64,000 bases of DNA from contig OZ059894.1 in assembly GCA_964057225.1 (NCBI GenBank), forward strand, positions 248,001 to 312,000. Direction: 5' to 3'. Source of the DNA: Auanema rhodensis (lineage: Eukaryota > Nematoda > Chromadorea > Rhabditida > Rhabditidae). Below, in pieces: positions 41,591 through 55,102 of the stretch. Both the position numbers and the translations under genes were made by a program. How positions within the stretch are numbered: the first letter of the stretch is position 1; each line of letters opens with the position of its first letter. The notes beneath the pieces were generated by a model. It was given only the letters and a program-made list of their open reading frames with translations, had not been told where the DNA came from and did not search any database.

Positions 41591-43350
41591 TACCATGCAC
41601 CAATATCAATAAAAATTTGTTTTTAGACTAATATGGACATGGGGAATCTTATTTTGAAAACCGCATCTCTTTATCTTTCACGTGAAGCGAGTTACATACA
41701 AAGTGCACATCACGTGTACATTTAATTAGCATAAATTAAAGTTCACGTAAATTTCAAAGTCATGGTTACCATGCACCAATATCAATAAAAATTTGTTTTT
41801 AGACTAATATGTACATGGGGAATTTTATTTTGAAAACCGCATCTCTTTATCTTTCACGTGAAGCGAGTTACATACCAAGTGCACATCACGTGTACATTTA
41901 ATTAGCATAAATTAAAGTTCACGTAAATTTCAAAGTCATGGTTACCATGCACTAATATCAATAAAAATTTGTTTTTAGACTAATATGGACATGGGGAATC
42001 TAATTTTGAAAACCGCATCTCTTTATCTTTCACGTGAAGCGAGTTACATACCAAGTGCACATCACGTGTACATTTAATTAGCATTAATTAAAGTTCACGT
42101 AAATTTCAAAGTCATGGTTACCATGAACCAATATCAATAAAAATTTGTTTTTAGACTAATATGGACATGGGGAATCTGATTTTGAAAACCGCATCTCTTT
42201 ATCTTTCACGTGAAGCGAGTTACATACCAAGTGCACATCACGTGTACATTTAATTAGCATAAATTAAAGTTCACGTAAATTTCAAAGTCATGGTTACCAT
42301 GAACTAATATCAATTAAAATTTGTTTTTAGACTAATATGGACATGGGGAATCTAATTTTGAAAACCGCATCTCTTTATCTTTCACGTGAAGCGAGTTACA
42401 TACCAAGTGCACATCACGTGTACATTTAATTAGCATTAATTAAAGTTCACGTAAATTTCAAAGTCATGGTTACCATGAACCAATATCAATAAAAATTTGT
42501 TTTTAGACTAATATGGACATGGGGAATCTAATTTTGAAAACCGCATCTCTTTATCTTTCACGTGAAGCGAGTTACATACAAAGTGCACATCACGTGTACA
42601 TTTAATTAGCATAAATTAAAGTTCACGTAAATTTCAAAGTCATGGTTACCATGCACCAATATCAATAAAAATTTGTTTTTAGACTAATATGTACATGGGG
42701 AATTTTATTTTGAAAACCGCATCTCTTTATCTTTCACGTGAAGCGAGTTACATACCAAGTGCACATCACGTGTACATTTAATTAGCATAAATTAAAGTTC
42801 ACGTAAATTTCAAAGTCATGGTTACCATGCACCAATATCAATAAAAATTTGTTTTTAGACTAATATGGACATGGGGAATCTAATTTTGAAAACCGCATCT
42901 CTTTATCTTTCACGTGAAGCGAGTTACATACCAAGTGCACATCACGTGTACATTTAATTAGCATTAATTAAAGTTCACGTAAATTTCAAAGTCATGGTTA
43001 CCATGAACCAATATCAATAAAAATTTGTTTTTAGACTAATATGGACATGGGGAATCTGATTTTGAAAACCGCATCTCTTTATCTTTCACGTGAAGCGAGT
43101 TACATACCAAGTGCACATCACGTGTACATTTAATTAGCATAAATTAAAGTTCACGTAAATTTCAAAGTCATGGTTACCATGAACTAATATCAATTAAAAT
43201 TTGTTTTTAGACTAATATGGACATGGGGAATCTAATTTTGAAAACCGCATCTCTTTATCTTTCACGTGAAGCGAGTTACATACCAAGTGCACATCACGTG
43301 TACATTTAATTAGCATTAATTAAAGTTCACGTAAATTTCAAAGTCATGGT
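41591..43350 (+). repeat. 880-bp pentamer, two tandem copies
   Basis: Five types in order: p110 A; p46 T with p58-60 TTT; p143 T; p60 G; p11 T with p22 T and p143 T. They occur at 41,591, 41,767, 41,943, 42,119 and 42,295, and again at 42,471, 42,647, 42,823, 42,999 and 43,175. The copies differ mainly in their first unit (p8 C/p60 T against p8 A/p60 A) and at p11 of the third unit (T at 41,953). Other, single copies of the series lie at 37,759 and 48,239. Confidence 0.87.
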
Positions 43351-44406
43351 TACCATGAACCAATATCAATAAAAATTTGTTTTTAGACTAATATGGACAT
43401 GGGGAATCTAATTTTGAAAACCGCATCTCTTTATCTTTCACGTGAAGCGAGTTACATACCAAGTGCACATCACGTGTACATTTAATTAGCATAAATTAAA
43501 GTTCACGTAAATTTCAAAGTCATGGTTACCATGAACCAATATCAATAAAAATTTGTTTTTAGACTAATATGGACATGGGGAATCTAATTTTGAAAACCGC
43601 ATCTCTTTATCTTTCACGTGAAGCGAGTTACATACCAAGTGCACATCACGTGTACATTTAATTAGCATAAATCAAAGTTCACGTAAATTTCAAAGTCATG
43701 GTTACCATGAACCAATATCAATAAAAATTTGTTTTTAGACTAATATGGACATGGGGAATCTAATTTTGAAAACCGCATCTCTTTATCTTTCACGTGAACC
43801 GAGTTACATACCAAGTGCACATCACGTGTACATTTAATTAGCATAAATTAAAGTTCACGTAAATTTCAAAGTCATGGTTACCATGAACCAATATCAATAA
43901 AAATTTGTTTTTAGACTAATATGGACATGGGAAATCTAATTTTGAAAACCGCATCTCTTTATCTTTCACGTGAAGCGAGTTACATACCAAGTGCACATCA
44001 CGTGTACATTTAATTAGCATAAATTAAAGTTCACGTAAATTTCAAAGTCATGGTTACCATTAACCAATATCAATAAAAATTTGTTTTTAGACTAATATGG
44101 ACATGGGGAATCTAATTTTGAAAACCGCATCTCTTTATCTTTCACGTGAAGCGAGTTACATACCAAGTGCACATCACGTGTACATTTAATTAGCATAAAT
44201 TAAAGTTCACGTAAATTTCAAAGTCATGGTTACCATGCACCAATATCAATAAAAATTTGTTTTTAGACTAATATGAACATGTGGAATCTAATTTTGAAAA
44301 CCGCATCTCTTTATCTTTCACGTGAAGCGAGTTACATACCAAGTGCACATCACGTGTAAATTTAATTAGCATAAATTAAAGTTCACGTAAATTTCAAAGT
44401 CATGGT

Positions 44407-46030
44407 TACCATGAACCAATATCAATGAAAATTTGTTTTTAGACTAATATGTACATGGGGAATTTTATTTTGAAAACCGCATCTCTTTATCTTTCACGTG
44501 AAGCGAGTTACATACCAAGTGCACATCACGTGTACATTTAATAAGCATAAATTAAAGTTCACGTAAATTTCAAAGTCATGGTTACCATGAACTAATATCA
44601 ATAAAAATTTGTTTTTAGACTAATATGGACATGGGGAATCTAATTTTGAAAACCGCATCTCTTTATCTTTCACGTGAAGCGAGTTACATACCAAGTGCAC
44701 ATCACGTGTACATTTAATTAGCATAAATTAAAGTTCACGTAAATTTCAAAGTCATGGTTACCATGAACCAATATCAATAAAAATTTGTTTTTAGACTAAT
44801 ATGGACATGGGGAATCTAATTTTGAAAACCGCATCTCTTTATCTTTCACGTGAAGCGAGTTACATACCAAGTGCACATCACGTGTACATTTAATTAGCAT
44901 AAATTAAAGTTCACGTAAATTTCAAAGTCATGGTTACCATGCACCAATATCAATAAAAATTTGTTTTTAGACTAATATGGACATGGGGAATCTTATTTTG
45001 AAAACCGCATCTCTTTATCTTTCACGTGAAGCGAGTTACATACCAAGTGCACATCACGTGTACATTTAATTAGCATTAATTAAAGTTCACGTAAATTTCA
45101 AAGTCATGGTTACCATGAACCAATATCAATAAAAATTTGTTTTTAGACTAATATGGACATGGGGAATCTAATTTTGAAAACCGCATCTCTTTATCTTTCA
45201 CGTGAAGCGAGTTACATACCAAGTGCACATCACGTGTACATTTAATTAGCATAAATTAAAGTTCACGTAAATTTCAAAGTCATGGTTACCATGCACCAAT
45301 ATCAATAAAAATTTGTTTTTAGACTAATATGTACATGGGGAATTTTATTTTGAAAACCGCATCTGTTTATCTTTCACGTGAAGCGAGTTACATACCAAGT
45401 GCACATCACGTGTACATTTAATTAGCATAAATTAAAGTTCACGTAAATTTCAAAGTCATGGTTACCATGAACCAATATCAATAAAAATTTGTTTTTAGAC
45501 TAATATGGACATGGGGAATCTAATTTTGAAAACCGCATCTCTTTATCTTTCACGTGAAGCGAGTTACATACCAAGTGCACATCACGTGTACATTTAATTA
45601 GCATTAATTAAAGTTCACGTAAATTTCAAAGTCATGGTTACCATGAACCAATATCAATAAAAATTTGTTTTTAGACTAATATGGACATGGGGAATCTAAT
45701 TTTGAAAACCGCATCTCTTTATCTTTCACGTGAAGCGAGTTACATACCAAGTGCACATCACGTGTAAATTTAATTAGCATAAATTAAAGTTCACGTAAAT
45801 TTCAAAGTCATGGTTACCATGAACCAATATCAATGAAAATTTGTTTTTAGACTAATATGTACATGGGGAATTTTATTTTGAAAACCGCATCTCTTTATCT
45901 TTCACGTGAAGCGAGTTACATACCAAGTGCACATCACGTGTACATTTAATTAGCATAAATTAAAGTTCACGTAAATTTCAAAGTCATGGTTACCATGAAC
46001 TAATATCAATAAAAATTTGTTTTTAGACTA
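44407..46030 (+). repeat. 1.6-kb block shared with 49.8-51.4 kb (5,416-bp offset)
   Basis: The type order p21 G/p46 T, p11 T, plain, p60 T/p143 T, plain, p46 T/TTT, p143 T, p129 A, p21 G/p46 T recurs from 49,823 to about 51,450. The offset is 31 monomers less the one 40-bp deletion between them. Private differences include p137 A in the first unit and p79 G at 45,365. Confidence 0.85.
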
Positions 46031-46039
46031 ATATGGACA

Positions 46040-49000
46040 TGGGGAATCAAATTTTGAAAACCGCATCTCTTTATCTTTCACGTGAAGCGAGTTACATACC
46101 AAGTGCACATCACGTGTACATTTAATTAGCATAAATTAAAGTTCACGTAAATTTCAAAGTCATGGTTACCATGAACCAATATTAATAAAAATTTGTTTTT
46201 AGACTAATATGGACATGGGGAATCTAATTTTGAAATTCGCATCACTTTATCTTTCACGTGAAGCGAGTTACATACCAAGTGCACATCACGTGTACATTTA
46301 ATTAGCATAAATTAAAGTTCACGTAAATTTCAAAGTCATGGTTACCATGCACCAATATCAATAAAAATTTGTTTTTAGACTAATATGGACATGGGGAATC
46401 TAATTTTGAAAACCGCATCTCTTTATCTTTCACGTGAATCGAGTTACATACCAAGTGCACATCACGTGTACATTTAATTAGCATAAATTAAAGTTCACGT
46501 AAATTTCAAAGTCATGGTTACCATGAACCAATATCAATAAAAATTTGTTTTTAGACTAATATGGACATGGGGAATCTAATTTTGAAAACCGCATCTCTTC
46601 ATCTTTCACGTGAAGCGAGTTACATACCAAGTGCACATCACGTGTACATTTAATTAGCATAAATTAAAGTTCACGTAAATTTGTTTTTAGACTAATATGG
46701 ACATGGGGAATCTAATTTTGAAAACCGCATCTCTTTATCTTTCACGTGAAGCGAGTTACATACCAAGTGCACATCACGTGTACATTTAATTAGCATAAAT
46801 TAAAGTTCACGTAAATTTCAAAGTCATGGTTACCATGAACCAATATCAATAAAAATTTGTTTTTAGACTAATATGGACATGGGGAATCTAATTTTGAAAA
46901 CCGCATCTCTTTATCTTTCACGTGAAGCGAGTTACATACCAAGTGCACATCACGTGTACATTTAATTAGCATAAATCAAAGTTCACGTAAATTTCAAAGT
47001 CATGGTTACCATGAACCAATATCAATAAAAATTTGTTTTTAGACTAATATGGACATGGGGAATCTAATTTTGAAAACCGCATCTCTTTATCTTTCACGTG
47101 AAGCGAGTTACATACCAAGTGCACATCACGTGTACATTTAATTAGCATAAATCAAAGTTCACGTAAATTTCAAAGTCATGGTTACCATGAACCAATATCA
47201 ATAAAAATTTGTTTTTAGACTAATATGGACATGGGGAATCTAATTTTGAAAACCGCATCTCTTTATCTTTCACGTGAACCGAGTTACATACCAAGTGCAC
47301 ATCACGTGTACATTTAATTAGCATAAATTAAAGTTCACGTAAATTTCAAAGTCATGGTTACCATGAACCAATATCAATAAAAATTTGTTTTTAGACTAAT
47401 ATGTACATGGGGAATTTTATTTTGAAAACCGCATCTCTTTATCTTTCACGTGAAGCGAGTTACATACCAAGTGCACATCACGTGTACATTTAATTAGCAT
47501 AAATTAAAGTTCACGTAAATTTCAAAGACATGGTTACCATGAACCAATATCAATGAAAATTTGTTTTTAGACTAATATGGACATGGGGAATCTAATTTTG
47601 AAAACCGCATCTCTTTATCTTTCACGTGAAGCGAGTTACATACCAAGTGCACATCACGTGTACATTTAATTAGCATAAATTAAAGTTCACGTAAATTTCA
47701 AAGTCATTGTTACCATGCACCAATATCAATAAAAATTTGTTTTTAGACTAATATGGACATGGGGAATCTTATTTTGAAAACCGCATCTCTTTATCTTTCA
47801 CGTGAAGCGAGTTACATACCAAGTGCACATCACGTGTACATTTAATTAGCATAAATTAAAGTTCACGTAAATTTCAAAGTCATGGTTACCATGCACCAAT
47901 ATCAATAAAAATTTGTTTTTAGACTAATATGAACATGGGGAATCTAATTTTGAAAACCGCATCTCTTTATCTTTCACGTGAAGCGAGTTACATACCAAGT
48001 GCACATCACGTGTACATTTAATTAGCATAAATTAAAGTTCACGTAAATTTTAAAGACATGGTTACCATGAACCAATATCAATGAAAATTTGTTTTTAGAC
48101 TAATATGGACATGGGGAATCTAATTTTGAAAACCGCATCTCTTTATCTTTCACGTGAAGCGAGTTACATACCAAGTGCACATCACGTGTACATTTAATTA
48201 GCATAAATTAAAGTTCACGTAAATTTCAAAGTCATGGTTACCATGCACCAATATCAATAAAAATTTGTTTTTAGACTAATATGGACATGGGGAATCTTAT
48301 TTTGAAAACCGCATCTCTTTATCTTTCACGTGAAGCGAGTTACATACAAAGTGCACATCACGTGTACATTTAATTAGCATAAATTAAAGTTCACGTAAAT
48401 TTCAAAGTCATGGTTACCATGCACCAATATCAATAAAAATTTGTTTTTAGACTAATATGTACATGGGGAATTTTATTTTGAAAACCGCATCTCTTTATCT
48501 TTCACGTGAAGCGAGTTACATACCAAGTGCACATCACGTGTACATTTAATTAGCATAAATTAAAGTTCACGTAAATTTCAAAGTCATGGTTACCATGCAC
48601 CAATATCAATAAAAATTTGTTTTTAGACTAATATGGACATGGGGAATCTAATTTTGAAAACCGCATCTCTTTATCTTTCACGTGAAGCGAGTTACATACC
48701 AAGTGCACATCACGTGTACATTTAATTAGCATTAATTAAAGTTCACGTAAATTTCAAAGTCATGGTTACCATGAACCAATATCAATAAAAATTTGTTTTT
48801 AGACTAATATGGACATGGGGAATCTGATTTTGAAAACCGCATCTCTTTATCTTTCACGTGAAGCGAGTTACATACCAAGTGCACATCACGTGTACATTTA
48901 ATTAGCATAAATTAAAGTTCACGTAAATTTCAAAGTCATGGTTACCATGAACTAATATCAATTAAAATTTGTTTTTAGACTAATATGGACATGGGGAATC

Positions 49001-49652
49001 TAATTTTGAAAACCGCATCTCTTTATCTTTCACGTGAAGCGAGTTACATACCAAGTGCACATCACGTGTACATTTAATTAGCATAAATTAAAGTTCACGT
49101 AAATTTCAAAGTCATGGTTACCATGAACCAATATCAATAAAAATTTGTTTTTAGACTAATATGGACATGGGGAATCTAATTTTGAAAACCGCATCTCTTT
49201 ATCTTTCACGTGAAGCGAGTTACATACCAAGTGCACATCACGTGTACATTTAATTAGCATAAATCAAAGTTCACGTAAATTTCAAAGTCATGGTTACCAT
49301 GAACCAATATCAATAAAAATTTGTTTTTAGACTAATATGGACATGGGGAATCTAATTTTGAAAACCGCATCTCTTTATCTTTCACGTGAACCGAGTTACA
49401 TACCAAGTGCACATCACGTGTACATTTAATTAGCATAAATTAAAGTTCACGTAAATTTCAAAGTCATGGTTACCATGAACCAATATCAATAAAAATTTGT
49501 TTTTAGACTAATATGGACATGGGAAATCTAATTTTGAAAACCGCATCTCTTTATCTTTCACGTGAAGCGAGTTACATACCAAGTGCACATCACGTGTACA
49601 TTTAATTAGCATAAATTAAAGTTCACGTAAATTTCAAAGTCATGGTTACCAT
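46040..49652 (+). repeat. 3.6-kb block, second copy (10,480-bp offset)
   Basis: Inserted in register into other satellite sequence. The left boundary lies inside the monomer at 45,991 (p11 T from one source, p59 A from the other) and the right boundary at the start of the monomer at 49,647. The flanks on both sides belong to a different duplicated block (44.4-46.0 kb and 49.8-51.4 kb). Confidence 0.88.
46519..46830 (+). repeat. Fused monomer pair with 40-bp deletion, fourth copy
   Basis: Same join at AAATTT 46,677-46,682, 10,480 bp from the second copy. It lies within the 46.0-49.65 kb block duplicated from 35.5-39.17 kb. Left (46,343, p97 T) and right (46,831 and 47,007, both p147 C) neighbours are the same as those of the second copy. 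Confidence 0.9.
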
Positions 49653-49822
49653 GAACTAATATCAATAAAAATTTGTTTTTAGACTAATATGGACATGGGG
49701 AATCTAATTTTGAAAACCGCATCTCTTTATCTTTCACGTGAAGCGAGTTACATACCAAGTGCACATCACGTGTAAATTTAATTAGCATAAATTAAAGTTC
49801 ACGTAAATTTCAAAGTCATGGT

Positions 49823-51446
49823 TACCATGAACCAATATCAATGAAAATTTGTTTTTAGACTAATATGTACATGGGGAATTTTATTTTGAAAACCGCATCT
49901 CTTTATCTTTCACGTGAAGCGAGTTACATACCAAGTGCACATCACGTGTACATTTAATTAGCATAAATTAAAGTTCACGTAAATTTCAAAGTCATGGTTA
50001 CCATGAACTAATATCAATAAAAATTTGTTTTTAGACTAATATGGACATGGGGAATCTAATTTTGAAAACCGCATCTCTTTATCTTTCACGTGAAGCGAGT
50101 TACATACCAAGTGCACATCACGTGTACATTTAATTAGCATAAATTAAAGTTCACGTAAATTTCAAAGTCATGGTTACCATGAACCAATATCAATAAAAAT
50201 TTGTTTTTAGACTAATATGGACATGGGGAATCTAATTTTGAAAACCGCATCTCTTTATCTTTCACGTGAAGCGAGTTACATACCAAGTGCACATCACGTG
50301 TACATTTAATTAGCATAAATTAAAGTTCACGTAAATTTCAAAGTCATGGTTACCATGCACCAATATCAATAAAAATTTGTTTTTAGACTAATATGGACAT
50401 GGGGAATCTTATTTTGAAAACCGCATCTCTTTATCTTTCACGTGAAGCGAGTTACATACCAAGTGCACATCACGTGTACATTTAATTAGCATTAATTAAA
50501 GTTCACGTAAATTTCAAAGTCATGGTTACCATGAACCAATATCAATAAAAATTTGTTTTTAGACTAATATGGACATGGGGAATCTAATTTTGAAAACCGC
50601 ATCTCTTTATCTTTCACGTGAAGCGAGTTACATACCAAGTGCACATCACGTGTACATTTAATTAGCATAAATTAAAGTTCACGTAAATTTCAAAGTCATG
50701 GTTACCATGCACCAATATCAATAAAAATTTGTTTTTAGACTAATATGTACATGGGGAATTTTATTTTGAAAACCGCATCTCTTTATCTTTCACGTGAAGC
50801 GAGTTACATACCAAGTGCACATCACGTGTACATTTAATTAGCATAAATTAAAGTTCACGTAAATTTCAAAGTCATGGTTACCATGAACCAATATCAATAA
50901 AAATTTGTTTTTAGACTAATATGGACATGGGGAATCTAATTTTGAAAACCGCATCTCTTTATCTTTCACGTGAAGCGAGTTACATACCAAGTGCACATCA
51001 CGTGTACATTTAATTAGCATTAATTAAAGTTCACGTAAATTTCAAAGTCATGGTTACCATGAACCAATATCAATAAAAATTTGTTTTTAGACTAATATGG
51101 ACATGGGGAATCTAATTTTGAAAACCGCATCTCTTTATCTTTCACGTGAAGCGAGTTACATACCAAGTGCACATCACGTGTAAATTTAATTAGCATAAAT
51201 TAAAGTTCACGTAAATTTCAAAGTCATGGTTACCATGAACCAATATCAATGAAAATTTGTTTTTAGACTAATATGTACATGGGGAATTTTATTTTGAAAA
51301 CCGCATCTCTTTATCTTTCACGTGAAGCGAGTTACATACCAAGTGCACATCACGTGTACATTTAATTAGCATAAATTAAAGTTCACGTAAATTTCAAAGT
51401 CATGGTTACCATGAACTAATATCAATAAAAATTTGTTTTTAGACTA
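49823..51446 (+). repeat. Second copy of the 1.6-kb block
   Basis: Collinear with 44,407-46,030. At its right end it continues into the p11 T unit at 51,407 with p59 T, whereas the first copy is interrupted at the same place by the 46.04-kb block. The second copy therefore shows what the sequence looked like before that block was inserted or exchanged. Confidence 0.83.
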
Positions 51447-51934
51447 ATATGGACATGGGGAATCTAATTTTGAAAACCGCATCTCTTTATCTTTCACGTG
51501 AAGCGAGTTACATACCAAGTGCACATCACGTGTACATTTAATTAGCATAAATTAAAGTTCACGTAAATTTCAAAGTCATGGTTACCATGAACCAATATCA
51601 ATAAAAATTTGTTTTTAGACTAATATGGACATGGGGAATCTAATTTTGAAAACCGCATCTCTTTATCTTTCACGTGAAGCGAGTTACATACCAAGTGCAC
51701 ATCACGTGTACATTTAATTAGCATAAATTAAAGTTCACGTAAATTTCAAAGTCATGGTTACCATGCACCAATATCAATAAAAATTTGTTTTTAGACTAAT
51801 ATGAACATGGGGAATCTAATTTTGAAAACCGCATCTCTTTATCTTTCACGTGAAGCGAGTTACATACCAAGTGCACATCACGTGTAAATTTAATTAGCAT
51901 AAATTAAAGTTCACGTAAATTTCAAAGTCATGGT

Positions 51935-54398
51935 TACCATGAACCAATATCAATGAAAATTTGTTTTTAGACTAATATGTACATGGGGAATTTTATTTTG
52001 AAAACCGCATCTCTTTATCTTTCACGTGAAGCGAGTTACATACCAAGTGCACCTCACGTGTACATTTAATTAGCATAAATTAAAGTTCACGTAAATTTCA
52101 AAGTCATGGTTACCATGAACCAATATCAATAAAAATTTGTTTTTAGACTAAAATGGACATGGGGAATCTAATTTTGAAAACCGCATCTCTTTATCTTTCA
52201 CGTGAAGCGAGTTACATACCAAGTGCACATCACGTGTACATTTAATTAGCATAAATTAAAGTTCACGTAAATTTCAAAGACATGGTTACCATGAACCAAT
52301 ATCAATGAAAATTTGTTTTTAGACTAATATGGACATGGGGAATCTAATTTTGAAAACCGCATCTCTTTATCTTTCACGTGAAGCGAGTTACATACCAAGT
52401 GCACATCACGTGTACATTTAATTAGCATAAATTAAAGTTCACGTAAATTTCAAAGTCATGGTTACCATGCACCAATATCAATAAAAATTTGTTTTTAGAC
52501 TAATATGGACATGGGGAATCTAATTTTGAAAACCGCATCTCTTTATCTTTCACGTGAAGCGAGTTACATACCAAGTGCACATCACGTGTACATTTAATTA
52601 GCATAAATTAAAGTTCACGTAAATTTCAAAGACATGGTTACCATGAACCAATATCAATGAAAATTTGTTTTTAGACTAATATGGACATGGGGAATCTAAT
52701 TTTGAAAACCGCATCTCTTTATCTTTCACGTGAAGCGAGTTACATACCAAGTGCACATCACGTGTACATTTAATTAGCATAAATTAAAGTTCACGTAAAT
52801 TTCAAAGACATGGTTACCATGAACCAATATCAATGAAAATTTGTTTTTAGACTAATATGGACATGAAGAATCTAATTTTGAAAACCGCATCTCTCTATCT
52901 TTCACGTGAAGCGAGTTACATACCAAGTGCACATCACGTGTACATTTAATTAGCATAAATTAAAGTTCACGTAAATTTCAAAGACATGGTTACCATGAAC
53001 CAATATCAATGAAAATTTGTTTTTAGACTAATATGGACATGGGGAATCTAATTTTGAAAACCGCATCTCTTTATCTTTCACGTGAAGCGAGTTACATACC
53101 AAGTGCACATCACGTGTACATTTAATTAGCATAAATTAAAGTTCACGTAAATTTCAAAGTCATGGTTACCATGCACCAATATCAATAAAAATTTGTTTTT
53201 AGACTAATATGTACATGGGGAATTTTATTTTGAAAACCGCATCTCTTTATCTTTCACGTGAAGCGAGTTACATACCAAGTGCACATCACGTGTACATTTA
53301 ATTAGCATAAATTAAAGTTCACGTAAATTTCAAAGTCATGGTTACCATGAACCAATATCAATAAAAATTTGTTTTTAGACTAAAATGGACATGGGGAATC
53401 TAATTTTGAAAACCGCATCTCTTTATCTTTCACGTGAAGCGAGTTACATACCAAGTGCACATCACGTGTACATTTAATTAGCATAAATTAAAGTTCACGT
53501 AAATTTCAAAGACATGGTTACCATGAACCAATATCAATGAAAATTTGTTTTTAGACTAATATGGACATGGGGAATCTAATTTTGAAAACCGCATCTCTTT
53601 ATCTTTCACGTGAAGCGAGTTACATACCAAGTGCACATCACGTGTACATTTAATTAGCATAAATTAAAGTTCACGTAAATTTCAAAGTCATGGTTACCAT
53701 GAACTAATATCAATAAAAATTTGTTTTTAGACTAATATGGACATGGGGAATCTAATTTTGAAAACCGCATCTCTTTATCTTTCACGTGAAGCGAGTTACA
53801 TACCAAGTGCACATCACGTGTACATTTAATTAGCATAAATTAAAGTTCACGTAAATTTCAAAGTCATGGTTACCATGAACCAATATCAATAAAAATTTGT
53901 TTTTAGACTAATATGGACATGGGGAATCTAATTTTGAAAACCGCATCTCTTTATCTTTCACGTGAAGCGAGTTACATACCAAGTGCACATCACGTGTACA
54001 TTTAATTAGCATAAATCAAAGTTCACGTAAATTTCAAAGTCATGGTTACCATGAACCAATATCAATAAAAATTTGTTTTTAGACTAATATGGACATGGGG
54101 AATCTAATTTTGAAAACCGCATCTCTTTATCTTTCACGTGAACCGAGTTACATACCAAGTGCACATCACGTGTACATTTAATTAGCATAAATTAAAGTTC
54201 ACGTAAATTTCAAAGTCATGGTTACCATGAACCAATATCAATAAAAATTTGTTTTTAGACTAATATGGACATGGGAAATCTAATTTTGAAAACCGCATCT
54301 CTTTATCTTTCACGTGAAGCGAGTTACATACCAAGTGCACATCACGTGTACATTTAATTAGCATAAATTAAAGTTCACGTAAATTTCAAAGTCATGGT
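51935..54398 (+). repeat. 1,232-bp heptamer and truncated second copy
   Basis: The series p46 T/TTT, p42 A/p170 A, p21 G starts at 51,935 and recurs at 53,167, seven monomers on. Between them lie three units with p21 G and p170 A, one of which (52,815) has two changes not seen elsewhere, p53 A beside p52 A and p80 C in CTCTCTATC. After the third unit the second copy changes to the p11 T, p147 C, p97 C, p54 A series found in copies A, B and C. Confidence 0.8.
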
Positions 54399-55102
54399 TA
54401 CCATGAACCAATATCAATAAAAATTTGTTTTTAGACTAATATGGACATGGGGAATCTAATTTTGAAAACCGCATCTCTTTATCTTTCACGTGAAGCGAGT
54501 TACATACCAAGTGCACATCACGTGTACATTTAATTAGCATAAATTAAAGTTCACGTAAATTTCAAAGTCATGGTTACCATGAACTAATATCAATAAAAAT
54601 TTGTTTTTAGACTAATATGGACATGGGGAATCTAATTTTGAAAACCGCATCTCTTTATCTTTCACGTGAAGCGAGTTACATACCAAGTGCACATCACGTG
54701 TAAATTTAATTAGCATAAATTAAAGTTCACGTAAATTTCAAAGTCATGGTTACCATGAACCAATATCAATGAAAATTTGTTTTTAGACTAATATGTACAT
54801 GGGGAATTTTATTTTGAAAACCGCATCTCTTTATCTTTCACGTGAAGCGAGTTACATACCAAGTGCACATCACGTGTACATTTAATTAGCATAAATTAAA
54901 GTTCACGTAAATTTCAAAGTCATGGTTACCATGAACTAATATCAATAAAAATTTGTTTTTAGACTAATATGGACATGGGGAATCTAATTTTGAAAACCGC
55001 ATCTCTTTATCTTTCACGTGAAGCGAGTTACATACCAAGTGCACATCACGTGTACATTTAATTAGCATAAATTAAAGTTCACGTAAATTTCAAAGTCATG
55101 GT

